In this document: positions 24,236-32,801 of the stretch, in pieces
Layout of the letters: each line of letters begins with the position of its first letter
Position numbering within the stretch: the first letter of the stretch is position 1
Assembly (NCBI RefSeq): GCF_004168255.1
Contig: NZ_SEWG01000002.1
Coordinates: 496,001 to 560,000 of the forward strand
Source: Mucilaginibacter terrigena
GTDB lineage: Bacteria > Bacteroidota > Bacteroidia > Sphingobacteriales > Sphingobacteriaceae
Length of the DNA: 64,000 nucleotides
Direction of reading: 5' to 3'
The notes under the pieces: model-generated
Databases searched by the model: none
What the model was told of the DNA's origin: nothing
The model's input: only the letters and a program-made list of their open reading frames with translations
Position numbers and translations under genes: made by a program

Positions 24236-25438
24236 CTACCTATCCACCTCGCCCAACACAAAATCTAACGAGCCGATGATGGCAACCAAGTCCGCAATCA
24301 TTACGTTTTTGCCCAATTCAGGCAGTACGGATAGGTTGTTGAAACTTGGCCCGCGTACTTTGCCACGGAAGGGGATCTCTGAGCGTTCGTTATTGTGCAC
24401 AAAGTAAAAGCCCAGTTCGCCTTTAGCACCTTCGCAGCGGGCGTAATAGTCCTGCACTTTTGGAGTTAATTTACGGGGGAGTTTTGCCCTTGGGTCAAAA
24501 TCCGGGGTGCGTTTCAGTTCTTTTTGCAGGCGGTTAAGGCACTGCTCAACAATATGTAAGGATTGCTGGATCTCGTCGACCCTAACTTTGTACCTGTCCC
24601 AGCAATCGCCTTTGGTGCCCATTTCGCCCTTGCCTACCGGGATGTCAAACTCCAGTTCGGGGTAAACGGAATAATTATCAATGCGGCGCAGGTCGTACTT
24701 AAGCCCCGAACCGCGCAGTACCGGCCCGCTGCAGCCGTAGTTAATGGCAACATCCATAGGCAATACACCAACATTTGCGGTGCGACTGATAAAGATCTGG
24801 TTATCGGTAAGCAGCTGGTTAAGCTCGACCATTTTGGGTTTAAAATAATCTACAAACTCGCGGCAGCGTTCTTCAAAGCCAACGGGCAAGTCATAGAACA
24901 GGCCGCCAACCCAAATGTAATTGTACAGCATGCGCGAGCCCGAAGCCCACTCCAGCATACCCATGATATGCTCGCGGTCGCGGAAACACCACAGGAAAGG
25001 GGTGAAGGCGCCGATATCGATGCCGTAGGTGCCAATGGCTATCAGGTGCGATGCAATGCGGTTAAGCTCGCAAACCAGCACGCGGATGTATTCGATGCGT
25101 TTGGGGATATCCTTGTCAATGCCCAGCATTTTCTCAACACCCATTACCCAGGCGTGGCTGTTGTTCATGGATGCCAGGTAATCAAGCCTGTCGGTAAACG
25201 GAATGGTTTGCTGGTAAGTAAGCGATTCAGCGTGTTTTTCGAAACAGCGGTGCAGGTAACCAATATGAGGGATAACCTCCTTAACGATCTCGCCATCGGT
25301 TATCAACTCCAGCCGCAAAACCCCGTGTGTTGACGGATGCTGTGGCCCCATGTTAAGCACCATATCTTCTACAGCAGCATCGGAGATCTTTTGCTGATAG
25401 TGTTGAAGCGCGTTGTTATATTTTGAAATTGTTTCCAA
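24236..25438 (-). CDS. nuoD: NADH-quinone oxidoreductase subunit D
   Basis: This 400-residue 49-kDa-type subunit of complex I shows [19 protein letters not shown] near the N-terminus, [11 protein letters not shown], the GVFYDLP-like [24 protein letters not shown] and the C-terminal [18 protein letters not shown], all family hallmarks around the quinone site. No ATG gives the full N-terminus: the frame opens at TTG 25438 just after an in-frame stop, so TTG is the likely start unless translation begins at the internal MVLNMGPQ. It follows nuoC by 140 bp, a gap filled by a palindromic repeat, and nuoE does not follow it. Confidence 0.93.
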   Translation of the reverse strand: METISKYNNALQHYQQKISDAAVEDMVLNMGPQHPSTHGVLRLELITDGEIVKEVIPHIGYLHRCFEKHAESLTYQQTIPFTDRLDYLASMNNSHAWVMGVEKMLGIDKDIPKRIEYIRVLVCELNRIASHLIAIGTYGIDIGAFTPFLWCFRDREHIMGMLEWASGSRMLYNYIWVGGLFYDLPVGFEERCREFVDYFKPKMVELNQLLTDNQIFISRTANVGVLPMDVAINYGCSGPVLRGSGLKYDLRRIDNYSVYPELEFDIPVGKGEMGTKGDCWDRYKVRVDEIQQSLHIVEQCLNRLQKELKRTPDFDPRAKLPRKLTPKVQDYYARCEGAKGELGFYFVHNNERSEIPFRGKVRGPSFNNLSVLPELGKNVMIADLVAIIGSLDFVLGEVDR

Positions 25439-25465
25439 ATCTTTTTATTCAAGTCTAAAACGCCA

Positions 25466-25567
25466 TGTCATTTCGAACGAGCATAGCGAGGAGAAATCTT
25501 ATACAAGCGACAAGTCGAGTTTTGCAAGGCGTATAAGATTTCTCTTCGTACCTCGTTCGAAATGACA
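25466..25567. repeat. REP-like palindrome family B, copy 1 (between nuoC and nuoD)
   Basis: TGTCATTTCGAACGAG on the left and CTCGTTCGAAATGACA on the right are exact inverse complements. Within are GAGAAATCTTATAC and GTATAAGATTTCTC, a second nested inverted repeat, so the whole 102 bp can fold into one long hairpin in the nuoCD mRNA. Related copies lie at 43940 and 51781. Confidence 0.85.
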
Positions 25568-25578
25568 GCTTTATTATC

Positions 25579-26076
25579 TTAATCTACCTTAATCCCTTTA
25601 TAATATTCAGCCGCTACATAATCCTTACGTAACGGAAAACCTTCCCAATCATCAGGCAAAAGTATCCTGCGCAGATCAGGGTGGCCTTCAAAAAAAATGC
25701 CTAACAGATCGTACGCTTCGCGCTCGTGCCAGTCGGCGGTGCGGTAAACTGATGTGACGCTGGGGAAGGATGGTAAATTATCCTCGCTGCGGTCATTTTC
25801 CCTGCTTATCTTAAGTGTAAGCTGCAAATGGTAAGGGATAGATGACAGATGATAAACCACACCAAACCTGCCGGCTTCCAAACCATAATCCATCCCCGTA
25901 AGGCACGAAAGGAAATCGAAATAAGTTTTTGGGTTATTGCGCAGCTCCAAACAAACCTCAACAATGCGGTCGGGGTTTATCAGCAGGGCGGGTTGCAGGC
26001 CGGTGCGTTCTTCGCCGGTTATTACATCGTCGCCAAACTTTTGGGTAAGCAATAATTTAATATCATCAAAACTCAT
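25579..26076 (-). CDS. nuoC: NADH-quinone oxidoreductase subunit C
   Basis: This 165-residue 30-kDa-type subunit of complex I has the signature ADWHEREAYDLLGIFFEGHPDLRRILLPDDWEG over about 113-145 and ends with PLRKDYVAAEYYKGIKVD. The start ATG at 26076 overlaps the pdxH stop as ATGA, implying translational coupling with pdxH. A longer frame to 26163 would lie entirely in pdxH and is rejected. nuoC-nuoD are contiguous but nuoA and nuoB are 20 kb away. Confidence 0.93.
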   Translation of the reverse strand: MSFDDIKLLLTQKFGDDVITGEERTGLQPALLINPDRIVEVCLELRNNPKTYFDFLSCLTGMDYGLEAGRFGVVYHLSSIPYHLQLTLKISRENDRSEDNLPSFPSVTSVYRTADWHEREAYDLLGIFFEGHPDLRRILLPDDWEGFPLRKDYVAAEYYKGIKVD

Positions 26077-26723
26077 GGCGCAAGGCGAACAATTTTCCAG
26101 TTTTTGTTGTCGGTTTTTTTGTAAACTATCCTGTCGTGCAGGCGGCTGCGGCGGCCCTGCCAAAATTCTATCAGGCGCGGCCTTAAAACATATCCGCCCC
26201 AGTACGATGGTTTTGGCACTTCGCTGTCGGCGTACTCTAATTCTAAAGCTGCCATTTTTTGTTCCAGTTCTTCGCGGCCGCTAATTTCCTGGCTTTGCGG
26301 CGATGCTGCCGCGCCTATCTGGCTCAGTTTTGGGCGCGAGTGGAAGTATTTTTCAGAATAGTTCTTATCCAGTTTCTCAATAGTACCTTCAATCCGGATC
26401 TGGCGCTCCATGTCGCCCCAAAAGAAAACAAGTGCGCCCAATGGGTTCTTGCTCACTTCTTTACCCTTGCGGCTAAGGTAGTTGGTGTAAAACTTAAAGC
26501 CATCATCGCTGAAGCCTTTAAGCAGCACTATCCTTGCCGATGGGCGGCCGTCATTTGTAGCGGTGGCCAAAGTCATGGCGTTGGGTTCGTGCACTTTGTG
26601 GTTAATGGCTTCGTTAAACCATTTATCAAACTGGCGTATGGGGTTGGCATCAACATCGGTTTCGTTTAGCGAAGCCGCGGCGTAATCCTGCCTTAAATTT
26701 TCTATATCTTTTTGGTCCATCAT
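26073..26723 (-). CDS. pdxH: Pyridoxamine 5'-phosphate oxidase
   Basis: This 216-residue flavoprotein oxidises PNP and PMP to PLP. It shows the FMN- and substrate-binding segments PSARIVLLKGFSDDGFKFYTNYLSRKGKE (about 59-87), LVFFWGDMERQIRIEG, and the C-terminal PSYWGGYVLRPRLIEFWQGRRSRLHDR, which is diagnostic for PdxH. Length is normal. Start ATGATG at 26723/26720, right behind a TAAGTTTG box. It overlaps nuoC by 4 bp, an unusual partner; pdxH has no known role in complex I, so this is probably shared transcription after rearrangement. Confidence 0.95.
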   Translation of the reverse strand: MMDQKDIENLRQDYAAASLNETDVDANPIRQFDKWFNEAINHKVHEPNAMTLATATNDGRPSARIVLLKGFSDDGFKFYTNYLSRKGKEVSKNPLGALVFFWGDMERQIRIEGTIEKLDKNYSEKYFHSRPKLSQIGAAASPQSQEISGREELEQKMAALELEYADSEVPKPSYWGGYVLRPRLIEFWQGRRSRLHDRIVYKKTDNKNWKIVRLAP

Positions 26724-26725
26724 CG

Positions 26726-26733
26726 CAAACTTA
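26726..26733 (-). promoter_or_regulatory. -7 box TAAGTTTG directly before pdxH
   Basis: The exact TAnnTTTG box ends 2 nt before the pdxH start codon, the tightest case in the window, and so predicts a leaderless pdxH-nuoC(-nuoD) transcript. Confidence 0.55.
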
Positions 26734-26830
26734 CAAATTAATTATACCGTACATATCTATACGCTGTTCATTTTGGCTATTAATGAACATATTTTTACAT
26801 TTACTGTTATCGTTGTATAAATATAAACCC

Positions 26831-27394
26831 ATGCTAAGTCCAATTTCGGCGGCTGCAGGCCGTTTGCTTATCTCAGAACCGTTTATGCCCGACCCTAATT
26901 TTAAACGTTCGGTTATCCTGCTTACAGAGTATTCTGAGGCCGGGGCTATGGGTTTTATCCTTAATCACCAAAGCGAATACCTGCTGGGCGATATTTTGCC
27001 CGATATTTCGTACTCCGAGATCCCGGTTTATATGGGCGGCCCGGTTGCGGCGAATACCTTGCATTACATACACCGCTGCCCGGATAAAATTGAGAATGGG
27101 ATAGAGATTTGGGATGGCATTTACTGGGGCGGAGAGTTTGACCAGATCAAAGAACTGATAACCAATTACCAGCTAAAAGAGGACGAGATCAAATTTTTTA
27201 CCGGCTACTCGGGCTGGACACCCGGCCAGTTAGATGATGAATTGCGCGAAGACGCCTGGATAGTAGCCAATAAATTTGAAGCTGACAGTATCTTCAGCAA
27301 CAACGAGCATAACCTCTGGAAGGAAATAGTGATAAGCCTTGGCCAGCGTTACGCCCACATAGCCAATTTTCCGGAGAACCCGATGCTGAATTAG
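26831..27394 (+). CDS. YqgE/AlgH family protein
   Basis: The 187-residue protein shows the UPF0301/AlgH signature: GRLLISEPFMPDPNFKRSVILL at the N-terminus (about 10-31), MGFILN, IPVYMGGPV, and the C-terminal GYSGWTPGQLDDELREDAW (about 129-147). The family is widespread and its biochemical role is not settled; AlgH was named as an alginate regulator in Pseudomonas. Start at ATG 26831; the upstream in-frame ATG at 26783 would add a poorly conserved hydrophobic stretch. Divergent from pdxH. Confidence 0.92.
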   Translation: MLSPISAAAGRLLISEPFMPDPNFKRSVILLTEYSEAGAMGFILNHQSEYLLGDILPDISYSEIPVYMGGPVAANTLHYIHRCPDKIENGIEIWDGIYWGGEFDQIKELITNYQLKEDEIKFFTGYSGWTPGQLDDELREDAWIVANKFEADSIFSNNEHNLWKEIVISLGQRYAHIANFPENPMLN

Positions 27395-27643
27395 AAGGGA
27401 TTTCGAATTTCGAATGTTCAATTTCGAATTTGTCAGCCTAATCTTTTAGCCAACGTAGAGGATCTGATCGCCGACATGGTTCGCGAACGCTTCATTAACA
27501 AATGCTTCGCTATCGCTCAGCATGAAAAGAGCGCCGTCATCCCGAATTTATTTCGGGATCCCACAGGACAAGTAGCAACCTTGCATGAGAGGTGCTGAAA
27601 CAAGTTCAGCATGAAATGCGGCTAAGCTTTTTAGACTTCTGAC
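27395..27643. repeat. Composite of palindromic repeats downstream of yqgE
   Basis: This 249-bp gap has no ORF. It holds a degenerate family A-like half (GATCTGATCGCC...TGCTTCGCTATCGCTCAGCATGA), the hairpin ATCCCGAATTTATTTCGGGAT near 27541-27561, and GCTGAAACAAGTTCAGC near 27594-27610. These are common intergenic words in Bacteroidota. Confidence 0.6.
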
Positions 27644-28162
27644 TTATTTCTCCATCTCTGCAGCCGAAGCTTCCACCACCTGCTTTAATTTTTCTTTAAA
27701 GGCGATAAGGTTTGCCACAAGGTGTTCATCAGCCGTTGATAGGATCTGTGCGGCAAGGATCCCGGCATTTTTAGCGGCATTAAGGGCTACGGTAGCCACC
27801 GGGATGCCATTTGGCATTTGCAGGATAGACAGGATAGAATCCCAGCCATCTATGGAATTACTTGATTTTACGGGTACACCAATAACCGGCAAATGGGTTA
27901 ACGATGCCACCATGCCAGGCAAATGCGCGGCACCACCTGCACCGGCTATAATTACCTTAATGCCACGGTCAGCAGCGGCACGGGCGTAGCTGAACATCCT
28001 GTCGGGCGTACGGTGTGCCGATACAACAGTAATTTCATAATCAACGCCCAATTCTTTTAAAACATCAGCAGCATCCTGCATAACGTTCAGATCGGACTTG
28101 CTGCCCATAATGATGGCTATTTTTGGTTGGGAAGGGCTTATAGTTGATGGTTGATGGTTCAT
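27644..28162 (-). CDS. purE: N5-carboxyaminoimidazole ribonucleotide mutase
   Basis: This 172-residue class I PurE moves the carboxylate of N5-CAIR to C4 in purine synthesis. Motifs [19 protein letters not shown] (catalytic His) and [15 protein letters not shown] are intact. The first ten residues ([10 protein letters not shown]) are encoded by the right-hand end of an intergenic repeat (28141-28165) and are probably recent, non-functional extension; a shorter start is not available as ATG. It is separated from purK by a four-helix-bundle gene. Confidence 0.95.
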   Translation of the reverse strand: MNHQPSTISPSQPKIAIIMGSKSDLNVMQDAADVLKELGVDYEITVVSAHRTPDRMFSYARAAADRGIKVIIAGAGGAAHLPGMVASLTHLPVIGVPVKSSNSIDGWDSILSILQMPNGIPVATVALNAAKNAGILAAQILSTADEHLVANLIAFKEKLKQVVEASAAEMEK

Positions 28163-28165
28163 AGT
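28141..28165. repeat. Left inverted repeat flanking the four-helix-bundle cassette
   Basis: GTTGATGGTTCATAGT (28150-28165) is the exact inverse complement of ACTATGAACCATCAAC at 28552-28567. It also contains a tandem GTTGATG and supplies the start codon and first residues of purE. Confidence 0.75.
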
Positions 28166-28170
28166 AAAAA

Positions 28171-28521
28171 TTATAGCGAGTTTCTTAATGATGTTATCAT
28201 TTTGACAAGTATTTCGTATTCGTTGTAAAGTTCCTGAAACGAAACCTCACTTATGTAAGTTCTTCTTTTTGCTATAAATAGACAGCTAACAACTTCAATA
28301 GCAGAACGAAGCGAATAGTTTAAAAATAACTTAAATACAGCTTTGCTTTGTCCTGTAGAACCTTCCGCAATATTTAAAACAACCGAATCGGCGGCTCTTT
28401 TGATCTGCGAAGTTAATACGTAGACTTCGTCTTTAGGGAAAGTTTTAGTAAGTTGATTTATTTGTTCACCCAAGTCTAAAGCTTTTTGCCAAACTTGTAG
28501 GTCTTCAAACCTAAATGCCAT
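28171..28521 (-). CDS. Four-helix-bundle protein (23S rRNA intervening-sequence family)
   Basis: This 116-residue protein opens with [17 protein letters not shown], then [27 protein letters not shown] (about 29-55), and [16 protein letters not shown]: the diagnostic pattern of the IVP/TIGR02436-type four-helix bundle. Such proteins form pentamers with a conserved basic/polar face; the first were found in 23S rRNA insertions, but function is unknown. Here it sits between purE (8 bp) and purK (55 bp) on the same strand and is flanked by a 16-bp inverted repeat, which suggests it was inserted as a cassette into a purEK operon. Confidence 0.88.
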   Translation of the reverse strand: MAFRFEDLQVWQKALDLGEQINQLTKTFPKDEVYVLTSQIKRAADSVVLNIAEGSTGQSKAVFKLFLNYSLRSAIEVVSCLFIAKRRTYISEVSFQELYNEYEILVKMITSLRNSL

Positions 28522-28551
28522 TAACTGAGATTTTGTTTTTTCTTACCATGA

Positions 28552-28567
28552 ACTATGAACCATCAAC
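28552..28567. repeat. Right inverted repeat flanking the four-helix-bundle cassette
   Basis: ACTATGAACCATCAAC, the perfect partner of 28150-28165, lies within ACCATGAACTATGAACCATCAACTATGAAC-like tandem words just after purK's stop-side boundary. Confidence 0.75.
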
Positions 28568-28576
28568 TATGAACTC

Positions 28577-29716
28577 CTACGCTATCACTTTCAGCGTCTG
28601 CTGCACAAATCTCGCTTTCTCTATCGCTTTCTCTCTGTCGTTATCTATAATGGTAACATGCCCCATTTTGCGGAAAGGCTTGGTAAGCGCTTTGCCGTAA
28701 AGGTGTACGTAAACACCATCGCATTTTAAGATCTTTTCTATTCCCTGGTAAATGGCGGGGCCTTCGTAGCCGGCTTCGCCTAAAATGTTTACCATAATGG
28801 CGTTGCTGCGGCAGGCGGTATCGCCAAGGGGCTGATCGAATATAGCGCGCAGGTGCTGTTCAAACTGCGATACCACATTACCCTCAATGCTTTGGTGGCC
28901 GCTGTTGTGCGGGCGCGGGGCCAATTCGTTCACCAATATTTTGCCGTCTTTGGTCAGGAACATTTCTACCGCCAGGATGCCAACAATGTTTAGCGTTTCG
29001 GCAATGCGTTTGGCAATGTTCTCGGCCTCCATTTGCACTTCAAAGGGGAAGGTAGAGGGAGAGATCAAAAACTCCACCAGGTTGGCTTCGGGGTTAAACT
29101 CCATCTCTACCAGCGGGAACGTTTTGACCTCGCCGCTTTCGTTACGGGCTACTATTACGCCTATCTCTTTTTCAAAATCAACCATGCGCTCTATAAGGCT
29201 GGGTTCGGTAAAGGCATTGGTCAGGTAACTTGCGTCGTTAACGCGGTAAACGCCTTTGCCATCGTAACCATCGCGGCGCAGCTTTTGAATGTACGGGAAA
29301 GGTATATGGCTTTGTGCCAGTTGCTCGGGCGATGAGATCACCTGGAACTCGGCCGTTGGGATCTCGTTCTCTTTAAAAAATTGCTTTTGCAGGCCTTTAT
29401 CCTGGATCAGGCGGATAATGCGCGATTGCGGGTAAACCAGCACGCCTTCCTTTTCCAGTTGCTCCAGCGCGTCAACGTTTACTTTTTCAATCTCGATGGT
29501 AAGCAGGTCAACCTTTTTGCCAAAGTTGTAAACCGTTTCATAATCGCCCAGCGAACCTACAACAAACTCGTTGCAAAGCCGGCGGCAGGGTGCCTCGCGG
29601 TCGGGGTCGAGTACCTTTACGGTAACGTTATAATTTATTGCCTGCTGTATCAGCATGCGCCCAAGCTGGCCGCCGCCTAATATCCCTAATTTTAAATCGC
29701 CGTAAAATGCTTTCAT
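28577..29716 (-). CDS. purK: N5-carboxyaminoimidazole ribonucleotide synthase
   Basis: This 379-residue ATP-grasp ligase makes N5-CAIR from AIR, bicarbonate and ATP, the step before PurE. It opens LGILGGGQLGRML, has IQKLRRDGYDGKGVYR (nucleotide-binding loop, about 133-148), LAVEMFLTKDGKILVNELAPRPHNSGHQSIEG (metal and substrate ligands, about 247-278), and normal length. Start ATG at 29716, 10 nt behind a TAAATTTG box. Together with purE it forms the N5-CAIR branch of purine synthesis. Confidence 0.95.
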   Translation of the reverse strand: MKAFYGDLKLGILGGGQLGRMLIQQAINYNVTVKVLDPDREAPCRRLCNEFVVGSLGDYETVYNFGKKVDLLTIEIEKVNVDALEQLEKEGVLVYPQSRIIRLIQDKGLQKQFFKENEIPTAEFQVISSPEQLAQSHIPFPYIQKLRRDGYDGKGVYRVNDASYLTNAFTEPSLIERMVDFEKEIGVIVARNESGEVKTFPLVEMEFNPEANLVEFLISPSTFPFEVQMEAENIAKRIAETLNIVGILAVEMFLTKDGKILVNELAPRPHNSGHQSIEGNVVSQFEQHLRAIFDQPLGDTACRSNAIMVNILGEAGYEGPAIYQGIEKILKCDGVYVHLYGKALTKPFRKMGHVTIIDNDREKAIEKARFVQQTLKVIA

Positions 29717-29726
29717 GTATAGGCTG

Positions 29727-29734
29727 CAAATTTA
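29727..29734 (-). promoter_or_regulatory. -7 box TAAATTTG for purK
   Basis: The exact TAnnTTTG box lies 10 nt upstream of the purK ATG; the presumed start site gives a leader of about 7 nt. Confidence 0.5.
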
Positions 29735-29871
29735 CCTAAATCTTTTAAAAAGCGGTTGAAGAATTATTTGTTGTAAAATATCCGGCAAACTAACTGTTAA
29801 TAAAGCTGTTTTAATTGTCACAAATTGACCAGAATAGGCATATGGGTACGCAAAAATACCTTAAAAACACC

Positions 29872-29879
29872 TATATTTG
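29872..29879 (+). promoter_or_regulatory. -7 box TATATTTG for isocitrate dehydrogenase
   Basis: The exact TAnnTTTG box lies 29 nt before the start at 29909 and inside a longer frame open from 29825, so it argues for the later start. Confidence 0.55.
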
Positions 29880-29908
29880 CGCTGTTTTTACACACCACAT
29901 ACTCTTTC

Positions 29909-31366
29909 ATGAAAACCAAAATAGCAGTAGCAAAAGGTGACGGTATAGGCCCCGAAATTATGGCCGCCGTACTCCGCATATTTGAAGCCGCCGATGTACA
30001 GCTCGATTACGAGTACGTAGAAATGGGAAAATCTTATTTCGACGCGGGCCACTCAACCGGCATGACCGCCCAGGCTAAAGAAACCATCGAGCGTTTAGGC
30101 TTACTTTTTAAAGGCCCAATGGAAACCCCAAAAGGTAAAGGTGTAAAAAGCATCAACGTTACTGCCCGCAAGGTTTGGAATACCTATGCAAACCAGCGCG
30201 ATTTTAGATCGCTGAATGGTGTTAACACTGTTTTTTCAAAAGCAGGGATTCCTATTAACTTAACAATCGTCCGCGAAAATATTGAAGATACCTACGGAGG
30301 CATAGAGCACTTGCTAACCAACGATGTTGCTGTTGGCCGCCGTATTATTACCCGCCCCGGTTCGGCGCAGGTGATCCGTTATGCTTTTGAAATGGCGCGC
30401 CGTAAAGGTTATACCAAACTGGCCTGCGGGCACAAGGCCAATATCATGAAACTTACCGACGGCCTTTTCCTGGAAACCTTCCAGGAGATAGCTAAGGAGT
30501 ACCCGGATATCGAATCATCAGACATTATTGTTGATGACCTATGTATGAAGCTGGTATCAAGGCCGGAACAGTTCCAGGCTATTGTACTAACTAACCTGCA
30601 GGGCGATATCGTATCTGACCTGTGCGCCGGCTTAGTAGGCGGTTTGGGCTTTGCCCCATCTGCAAACATTGGTGATAACATTTCGATATTTGAAGCGGTG
30701 CACGGTACAGCGCCGGATATTGCAGGCCGTGGTATTGCTAACCCAACCGCTTTGTTATTATCAGGTATATTAATGCTGCGTTATTTAGGTTTTACAACCG
30801 CCGCGGCTAATATCGAAAACTCGTTGCTGTATACGCTTGAGCAAGGCATACACACCGGCGATTTTGGCGACAAAGAGATCCCATCGGTTAACACCGATAC
30901 CTTTGCTGATGCGGTGATTGCCAACCTGGGCCAGATCCCGGCGAAAGGCGCCGTAGTTGGCCAGCCGGATATGGAAGTAAAAGCCAATCACGATCATCCG
31001 TTAAAAAATAAATTAACCGTTACCAGCACCACTACCAAGGAAGAAATGGTTGGGGTGGACGTGTTTGTACAGTCGAACGCCCAGCCCGATGAGCTGGCCG
31101 CCCTTGCGCAGCGCAAGCTTACAGATAACTTCCAACTGGTAATGATATCAAACCGCGGTACACAGGTATGGCCGACAGGCTCTATTTTTACCGAGCTGGT
31201 GAACGAGTACCGCATCCGTTTCGAAAAAATAGAAGGCAGCGAGATCACCCAGAAAGAGATCCTGCATATCGCAGCCGACCTGTCTGAAGACTTTAAAGTG
31301 TGCTCGGTTGAGTTCCTAATGAAGTTTGACGGCAAAATTGGCTACACCCTGGCGCAGGGGCAGTAA
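29909..31366 (+). CDS. icd: NADP-dependent isocitrate dehydrogenase, Thermus/Rickettsia type
   Basis: This 485-residue enzyme shows KIAVAKGDGIGPEIM at the start, IVRENIEDTYGGIEH (substrate loop with phospho-acceptor-like position, about 135-149), ACGHKANIMKLTDGLF, DDLCMKLVSRPEQFQAIV with metal-binding Asp residues, and SIFEAVHGTAPDIAGRG. A C-terminal extension of about 140 residues after the core is typical of the longer Thermus/alpha-proteobacterial type (about 480-500 residues). It oxidatively decarboxylates isocitrate to 2-oxoglutarate; NADP preference is inferred from the family. Stands alone. Confidence 0.9.
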   Translation: MKTKIAVAKGDGIGPEIMAAVLRIFEAADVQLDYEYVEMGKSYFDAGHSTGMTAQAKETIERLGLLFKGPMETPKGKGVKSINVTARKVWNTYANQRDFRSLNGVNTVFSKAGIPINLTIVRENIEDTYGGIEHLLTNDVAVGRRIITRPGSAQVIRYAFEMARRKGYTKLACGHKANIMKLTDGLFLETFQEIAKEYPDIESSDIIVDDLCMKLVSRPEQFQAIVLTNLQGDIVSDLCAGLVGGLGFAPSANIGDNISIFEAVHGTAPDIAGRGIANPTALLLSGILMLRYLGFTTAAANIENSLLYTLEQGIHTGDFGDKEIPSVNTDTFADAVIANLGQIPAKGAVVGQPDMEVKANHDHPLKNKLTVTSTTTKEEMVGVDVFVQSNAQPDELAALAQRKLTDNFQLVMISNRGTQVWPTGSIFTELVNEYRIRFEKIEGSEITQKEILHIAADLSEDFKVCSVEFLMKFDGKIGYTLAQGQ

Positions 31367-31420
31367 GTATAAAGTATAAAGTTCAAAGTCAAAAGTTCAA
31401 AGTCAAAAGTAAAAGTTAAA
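31367..31420. repeat. GTTCAAAGTCAAAA tandem words
   Basis: AGTTCAAAGTCAAA-like units repeat about four times between the icd stop and the terminator. Non-coding. Confidence 0.6.
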
Positions 31421-31421
31421 A

Positions 31422-31457
31422 AAAAGGCCTGTCCGAAAATAATCGGACAGGCCTTTT
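31422..31457. terminator. Bidirectional terminator between icd and the AI-2E transporter gene
   Basis: AAAAGGCCTGTCCGA (31422-31436) and TCGGACAGGCCTTTT (31443-31457) form a perfect 15-bp stem with a 6-nt loop and A/T tails on both sides. The convergent genes end on either side. Confidence 0.95.
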
Positions 31458-31470
31458 AGTTTGTGATATT

Positions 31471-31500
31471 TGCCAACTGCCAACTGCCAACTGCCAACTA
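31471..31500. repeat. TGCCAAC heptamer tandem repeat
   Basis: Four consecutive copies of a GCCAACT heptamer precede the end of the convergent transporter gene. Short tandem repeat, no coding role seen. Confidence 0.7.
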
Positions 31501-31504
31501 CATT

Positions 31505-32587
31505 TTAGTCGCTGTCAACCGTTTTGTGGCCTACCTGGTCGTCGGCCTCATTGTTTATTTTTTTAACGTAGATCTCGTCCACCAAAATAATAATGATAGA
31601 CAGCAGGGGTACAGCCAGTATAATACCCAGTACGCCTGATAGCACCCCCATTAATACCTGGCTTATAATGGTTAAGGCGGGCGGGATGTTGATCATCTTT
31701 TTTTGGATAAGCGGCGTAACTATATTGCTTACTATGGTTTGCGAAATGATATAAAGCAGGGCCGTTATAATAGCTGTATTAAGGTCTTTGGTTAACGCAA
31801 GCAATACGCCGGGGATCATTGCCGCCAGCGAGCCGAAGTTCGGTATAAGTTTTAATAAGCCGGTTAGCAGGGCAAGTACCAGGGCTACCGGTATGCCAAT
31901 AAAAGATAAGCCCGTGCTTATCATTACAAATATAAGTACCATAGATAGCATCATGCCCTTTAGCCATCCTTTTAAGGCCTGGCTGGTACGGTCGATAACC
32001 TTTTTGGCCATGGGCTTATTTTGATCGGGGAAAAGCCTGATGATACCATCTTTATACAGCGAGGGGGTGGTAGTGAAAAATATCCCCAAAAACATGATGA
32101 TATAAATATTACCCAGCACACCAAAACTGGTGCTGAAAAAGCTTTGGGCAGTGGCGAAAAGCTTGTCGGTATTATCATCGGCAAAATACTCGAGTATTTT
32201 TGCGCCAATAGGGCCTTCACCAAGTTTGATCTTAAAATTGTTAATGGTTTGGGGTAAACTTTCGCTTAAAATGGCTATTTGCCCTTGTATGGTAGTGCCC
32301 ATCACCCAAAGCAGGGTGCCCAGTATCAGGAACGAGCCTACCACAGAAATGGTCATGCAAATTTTGCGGTTCCATTTGGTTTTACGCTCTATGATATCGC
32401 CCAGGCCATGAAAGTACACGGCAATTAACGAGCCCGCTAATACCATCAGCAGCACATTAAAGGCTACGCGGGCAATTAATATGGCTACAACCAGCAGAGC
32501 TACAATAGCTACGGTATGCCATACTTTTTCAATATAGGTTAGTTCTTTTTTAGAGGCTTTTTCGGAGATAGGTTTTTTATCGGGCAT
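31505..32587 (-). CDS. AI-2E family transporter (PerM/YdiK-like)
   Basis: This 360-residue membrane protein has about eight hydrophobic helices: a pair near the N-terminus (about 20-65), a soluble amphipathic section, then a dense C-terminal block with PVALVLALLTGLLKLIPNFGSLAAMIPGVLLAL (about 246-278), the family core, and a final helix before an acidic tail. Members export AI-2 or other small solutes, or act as Na+/H+ antiporters; the substrate here is unknown. The start is taken as MPDKKP (32587); an alternative ATG at 32620 adds eleven residues. Confidence 0.85.
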   Translation of the reverse strand: MPDKKPISEKASKKELTYIEKVWHTVAIVALLVVAILIARVAFNVLLMVLAGSLIAVYFHGLGDIIERKTKWNRKICMTISVVGSFLILGTLLWVMGTTIQGQIAILSESLPQTINNFKIKLGEGPIGAKILEYFADDNTDKLFATAQSFFSTSFGVLGNIYIIMFLGIFFTTTPSLYKDGIIRLFPDQNKPMAKKVIDRTSQALKGWLKGMMLSMVLIFVMISTGLSFIGIPVALVLALLTGLLKLIPNFGSLAAMIPGVLLALTKDLNTAIITALLYIISQTIVSNIVTPLIQKKMINIPPALTIISQVLMGVLSGVLGIILAVPLLSIIIILVDEIYVKKINNEADDQVGHKTVDSD

Positions 32588-32801
32588 TGTGTGCTGTTTG
32601 GTTACGTACATAACACACATAGCGCCCGTAAAAGTTTTAAACCTTATTAAACAAGGTGTATTAAATTGTTAAAAGGAGATTTTGTGGATAAAAAATAGGT
32701 GAAAACACGGTATGTAATGATTATAAACAGTTGTATATTAGATTAATGGAAAGGTTGTGAGCTGAATTGCACACCCCAGACCGCCTAAATCTTATCGCAT
32801 C

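Noticed and set aside
24563..25333. 256-residue plus-strand frame opposite nuoD
   Set aside because: It lies entirely antisense to the well-conserved nuoD and its translation has no recognisable domain.
31367..31500. Short tandem repeats around the icd terminator considered as CRISPR
   Set aside because: Units of 7 and about 14 bp without constant repeat-spacer structure and no cas genes.
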